Part shown: positions 5,254 through 6,491 of the stretch, in pieces
Position numbering within the stretch: the first letter of the stretch is position 1
Layout: the number at the start of each line of letters is the position of its first letter
Source of the DNA: Actinomycetota bacterium
Lineage (GTDB): Bacteria; Actinomycetota; Thermoleophilia; Gaiellales; F1-60-MAGs149
NCBI GenBank assembly: GCA_947481755.1
Contig: CANKHS010000075.1
Span: 1 to 6,491, forward strand
Direction: 5' to 3'
DNA length: 6,491 nt
Program-made: the position numbers and the translations under genes
Notes under the pieces: model-generated
Database searches by the model: none
Seen by the model: the letters and a program-made list of their open reading frames with translations, nothing else
Told to the model about the DNA's origin: nothing

Positions 5254-6164
5254 TGGCACGAACCAAGCGAAAAGACGGGCCTGGCACCGTGACGCCGACG
5301 TCGTCGTCGACGAAGTCGCCCAAGCGCAAGCAGGAGGCACCCTATTCGGTCACGCCGACGATGAACGAGCGTCTGCGCGGCCACTTCAAGTGGGTCTTCG
5401 CGCTCCTCGCCATTATCTTCGCCCTGATGTTTGTTGTCGCAGGAGTCGGTACGAGCGGCCCATCGATGCTCGACATGCTCACGAATTCGGCTGGTGGGTC
5501 TGATGCGCCAGCGAAGGTCGCCACCAATACCGCCGTCAAGGAGGCGTTAGCCAAAACGAAGGCGGCTCCAGAGGATCCACAGGCGTGGCTGGCGCTCGCC
5601 CAGGCGTATGTCAACACGGGGTCTCCGGAGAAGGTCCCGGCCGCAGCCGCAAAGGCCGCCGAGCTCGCACCGAAGGACGCGACCGTGCAGGGTGCTGTCG
5701 CAGACGTCTATCTCGCCGAGGCCGCCGCCGCACTGCAAGAGGCTCAGGCCGAATATGCCGCTGCCCAGGCCAAGGGCAATGTCGCTGGGCGGGCCGCTGT
5801 CCCGCAGACAGTGATCCCTGGCCAGTCGAACGGTGTGACGCCATTCCAGACGGCTCAGGAGAGCATCTCGAGCACGGTGATGGCAGAGGCGTCTGCGAAA
5901 GTCACGCCGTTGCAGACCGAGGCAACCGACGCCTACAAGGCAGCCGTCACGGCCCAGACAATTGTCACGGAGCTCAAGCCAAACGATCCGGCCGCGTGGT
6001 TCCGGCTGGGCCAGATCAGCTCGGCTGCGAACGATTCGGTCGCCGCGATCGATGCCTACAAGATGTTCGTCAAGCTGGCACCCAACGATCCGTTGACGCC
6101 AAAGGTGAAGGAAGAGATCGCGCGGCTTGAGAAGGCCAACGCGGCGTTGCCCATCACCAACTAG
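5253..6164 (+). CDS. Membrane-anchored tetratricopeptide-repeat protein
   Basis: A 303-residue protein with a basic Ser/Thr-rich cytoplasmic N-terminus (1-45, many K and R), a single membrane helix at about 46-65 (KWVFALLAIIFALMFVVAG) and an outward-facing remainder. A TPR unit is visible at about 108-141 (DPQAWLALAQAYVNTGS, then AAELAPKD) and a second at about 244-277 (NDPAAWFRLGQISSAAN, then KLAPNDP). Between them lies an Ala/Gln/Glu-rich helical stretch (155-175) and a linker with Pro, Gly and Gln. The plan of one anchor plus extracytoplasmic TPRs resembles assembly factors such as the TPR part of CcmH/CcmI, and ccmAB are in the window, but no specific family motif proves this. I chose the ATG at 5253, which overlaps the upstream stop as TGATG; the earlier ATG at 5202 lies inside the deaminase gene. 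Likely the last gene of the tat operon. Confidence 0.8.
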   Translation: MARTKRKDGPGTVTPTSSSTKSPKRKQEAPYSVTPTMNERLRGHFKWVFALLAIIFALMFVVAGVGTSGPSMLDMLTNSAGGSDAPAKVATNTAVKEALAKTKAAPEDPQAWLALAQAYVNTGSPEKVPAAAAKAAELAPKDATVQGAVADVYLAEAAAALQEAQAEYAAAQAKGNVAGRAAVPQTVIPGQSNGVTPFQTAQESISSTVMAEASAKVTPLQTEATDAYKAAVTAQTIVTELKPNDPAAWFRLGQISSAANDSVAAIDAYKMFVKLAPNDPLTPKVKEEIARLEKANAALPITN

Positions 6165-6203
6165 TCGCGGGACACCTGTGCGGAGCCTCTGAGCACGCAC
6201 GAT

Positions 6204-6212
6204 TGGTACATT
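6204..6212 (+). promoter_or_regulatory. Candidate extended -10 promoter of tRNA-Lys
   Basis: TGGTACATT matches the TGGTANNNT form of the two tatA boxes. It ends 9 bases before the mature tRNA, which fits a short 5' leader removed by RNase P. No clear -35 box is seen in the 57-base gap after the TPR gene, and no strong terminator for the upstream operon either, so read-through into the tRNA is possible. Confidence 0.45.
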
Positions 6213-6221
6213 TCCCGCCGC

Positions 6222-6294
6222 GGGCCGTTAGCTCAGCTGGTAGAGCAGGGGACTCTTAATCCCAAGGTCGTAGGTTCGATCCCTACACGGCCCA
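6222..6294 (+). tRNA. tRNA-Lys (anticodon CTT)
   Basis: A complete 73-base cloverleaf. Acceptor arms GGGCCGT (6222-6228) and ACGGCCC (6287-6293) pair perfectly, followed by discriminator A6294. The D arm is GCTC/GAGC around AGCTGGTA. The anticodon loop CTCTTAA (6253-6259) carries CTT at 6255-6257, reading AAG lysine codons. The T arm GTAGG/CCTAC encloses TTCGATC. The 3' CCA is not encoded and must be added. The first anticodon-stem pair (27-43) is a G-A mismatch; the other four pairs are sound. Confidence 0.97.
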
Positions 6295-6297
6295 TCC

Positions 6298-6314
6298 GCG
6301 CTGGTTAGAAGCGC
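6298..6314 (+). other. Short hairpin just downstream of tRNA-Lys
   Basis: GCGCT (6298-6302) pairs with AGCGC (6310-6314) around the 7-base loop GGTTAGA. It begins 3 bases after the tRNA and shares its 3' arm with the next hairpin, so only one can form at a time. It could mark the tRNA 3' trailer end. Confidence 0.35.
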
Positions 6315-6345
6315 TGCGAGCGGCCGCAAGGCCCTCTCGCAGTGC
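6311..6345 (+). terminator. Long GC-rich hairpin with GCAA tetraloop, possible tRNA terminator
   Basis: GCGCTGCGAG (6311-6320) pairs with CTCGCAGTGC (6336-6345) with one G-T pair. Inside, GGCC (6322-6325) pairs with GGCC (6330-6333) around a GCAA loop, leaving a 1x2 internal loop. This is a very stable stem closed by a GNRA tetraloop. No T-tract follows, so it would be a terminator of the tail-less kind proposed for high-GC Gram-positives, or a structured RNA. It begins 16 bases after the tRNA. Confidence 0.5.
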
Positions 6346-6388
6346 TTGGCGGACATGACAAGTGCGCACTTGTCATGTCCGCCAAGCA
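6343..6388. repeat. Perfect 46-base palindrome in the convergent spacer
   Basis: The 23-base arm at 6343-6365 (begins TGCTTGGCGG, ends ACAAGTGC) is the exact reverse complement of 6366-6388, with no spacer and no mismatch; symmetry breaks at 6342/6389. As RNA it would make a stem of about 21 pairs with a tiny loop on either strand; as DNA it could form a cruciform. It lies between the plus-strand tRNA and the end of a minus-strand gene, where a bidirectional terminator is expected, but no T-tract follows on either side. A dispersed palindromic repeat or a dimeric protein site are alternatives. The remaining spacer 6389-6437 shows nothing I can name. Confidence 0.85.
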
Positions 6389-6437
6389 ACCTACGTTGCA
6401 GAGCTGATCACGCGGGAGGCGCGTGTCTGAAGAACGT

Positions 6438-6491
6438 CTAGCCGCGGTTGGCGAAGAAGATCTCGGCGTTGTCGAGGTTCGCGATCGGGCC
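6438..6491 (-). CDS. C-terminal end of an unidentified protein (cut by window edge)
   Basis: Reading the minus strand from the window edge gives 17 codons, GPIANLDNAEIFFANRG, then TAG at 6438-6440. Every one of the 17 codons ends in G or C while second positions are mixed, the pattern of a true high-GC coding frame. The opposite strand also has an open frame starting GTG at 6423, but its third positions are only about half G or C and its first positions almost all G or C, as in a shadow frame. Too little remains to name the protein. The gene would converge on tRNA-Lys across the palindromic spacer. Confidence 0.5.
   Translation of the reverse strand, partial: GPIANLDNAEIFFANRG

Noticed and set aside
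6165..6203. Possible terminator of the tat operon (GTGC/GCAC inverted pair near 6179-6195)
   Set aside because: Only four pairs around an 11-base loop and no T-tract; too weak to call.
6423..6491. Plus-strand frame starting GTG with GGGAGG 3 bases upstream, running off the window
   Set aside because: The spacing is short and the codon-position base composition is wrong for a high-GC gene (about half of third positions G or C, nearly all first positions G or C), while the opposite strand shows the expected pattern.

Overview
The window is GC-rich, with dense coding, GTG starts, 4-base and 1-base overlaps between consecutive genes and a tRNA without an encoded CCA. Together with an M. tuberculosis-like TatA N-terminus and a probable futalosine-type menaquinone deaminase, this suggests a chromosomal segment of a high-GC Gram-positive (Actinobacteriota) bacterium. 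A deep-branching class such as Thermoleophilia is my guess from gene content; no rRNA or other marker is present to settle it.

Layout. Positions 1-922 (minus): the start of ccmB (cut by the window edge) and complete ccmA, the membrane and ATPase subunits of a CcmAB heme-export-type ABC transporter. Positions 923-1130: a divergent intergenic region with promoter-like boxes and a small inverted repeat. 1131-1418 (plus): a first tatA. 1422-2671 (minus): a two-gene, translationally coupled unit, a small five-helix membrane protein of unknown function followed by a PfkB/ribokinase-family kinase. 2672-2756: a second divergent promoter region. 2757-6164 (plus): a compact operon of a second tatA, tatC, an amidohydrolase-superfamily deaminase (candidate 6-amino-6-deoxyfutalosine deaminase of menaquinone synthesis) and a membrane-anchored TPR protein. 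6222-6294 (plus): tRNA-Lys(CTT). 6295-6437: a structured convergent spacer with a GCAA-loop hairpin and a perfect 46-base palindrome. 6438-6491 (minus): the last codons of an unidentified gene.

How the genes fit together. Most of the locus concerns export across the cytoplasmic membrane and respiratory chain supply: CcmAB for cytochrome c maturation, TatA/TatC for exporting folded (often cofactor-bearing) proteins, a probable menaquinone-pathway deaminase, and an anchored TPR protein that may be an assembly factor. The kinase and small membrane protein sit between two closely related tatA copies and do not obviously belong to that theme.

The most notable non-coding signal is the 46-base perfect palindrome after the tRNA. 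The tatA pair also deserves attention: the copies share exact sequence runs, one continuing past the stop codon, but differ in the N-terminal membrane segment. I see no CRISPR array, insertion sequence, prophage or obvious defence system, and no clearly undescribed multi-gene system.
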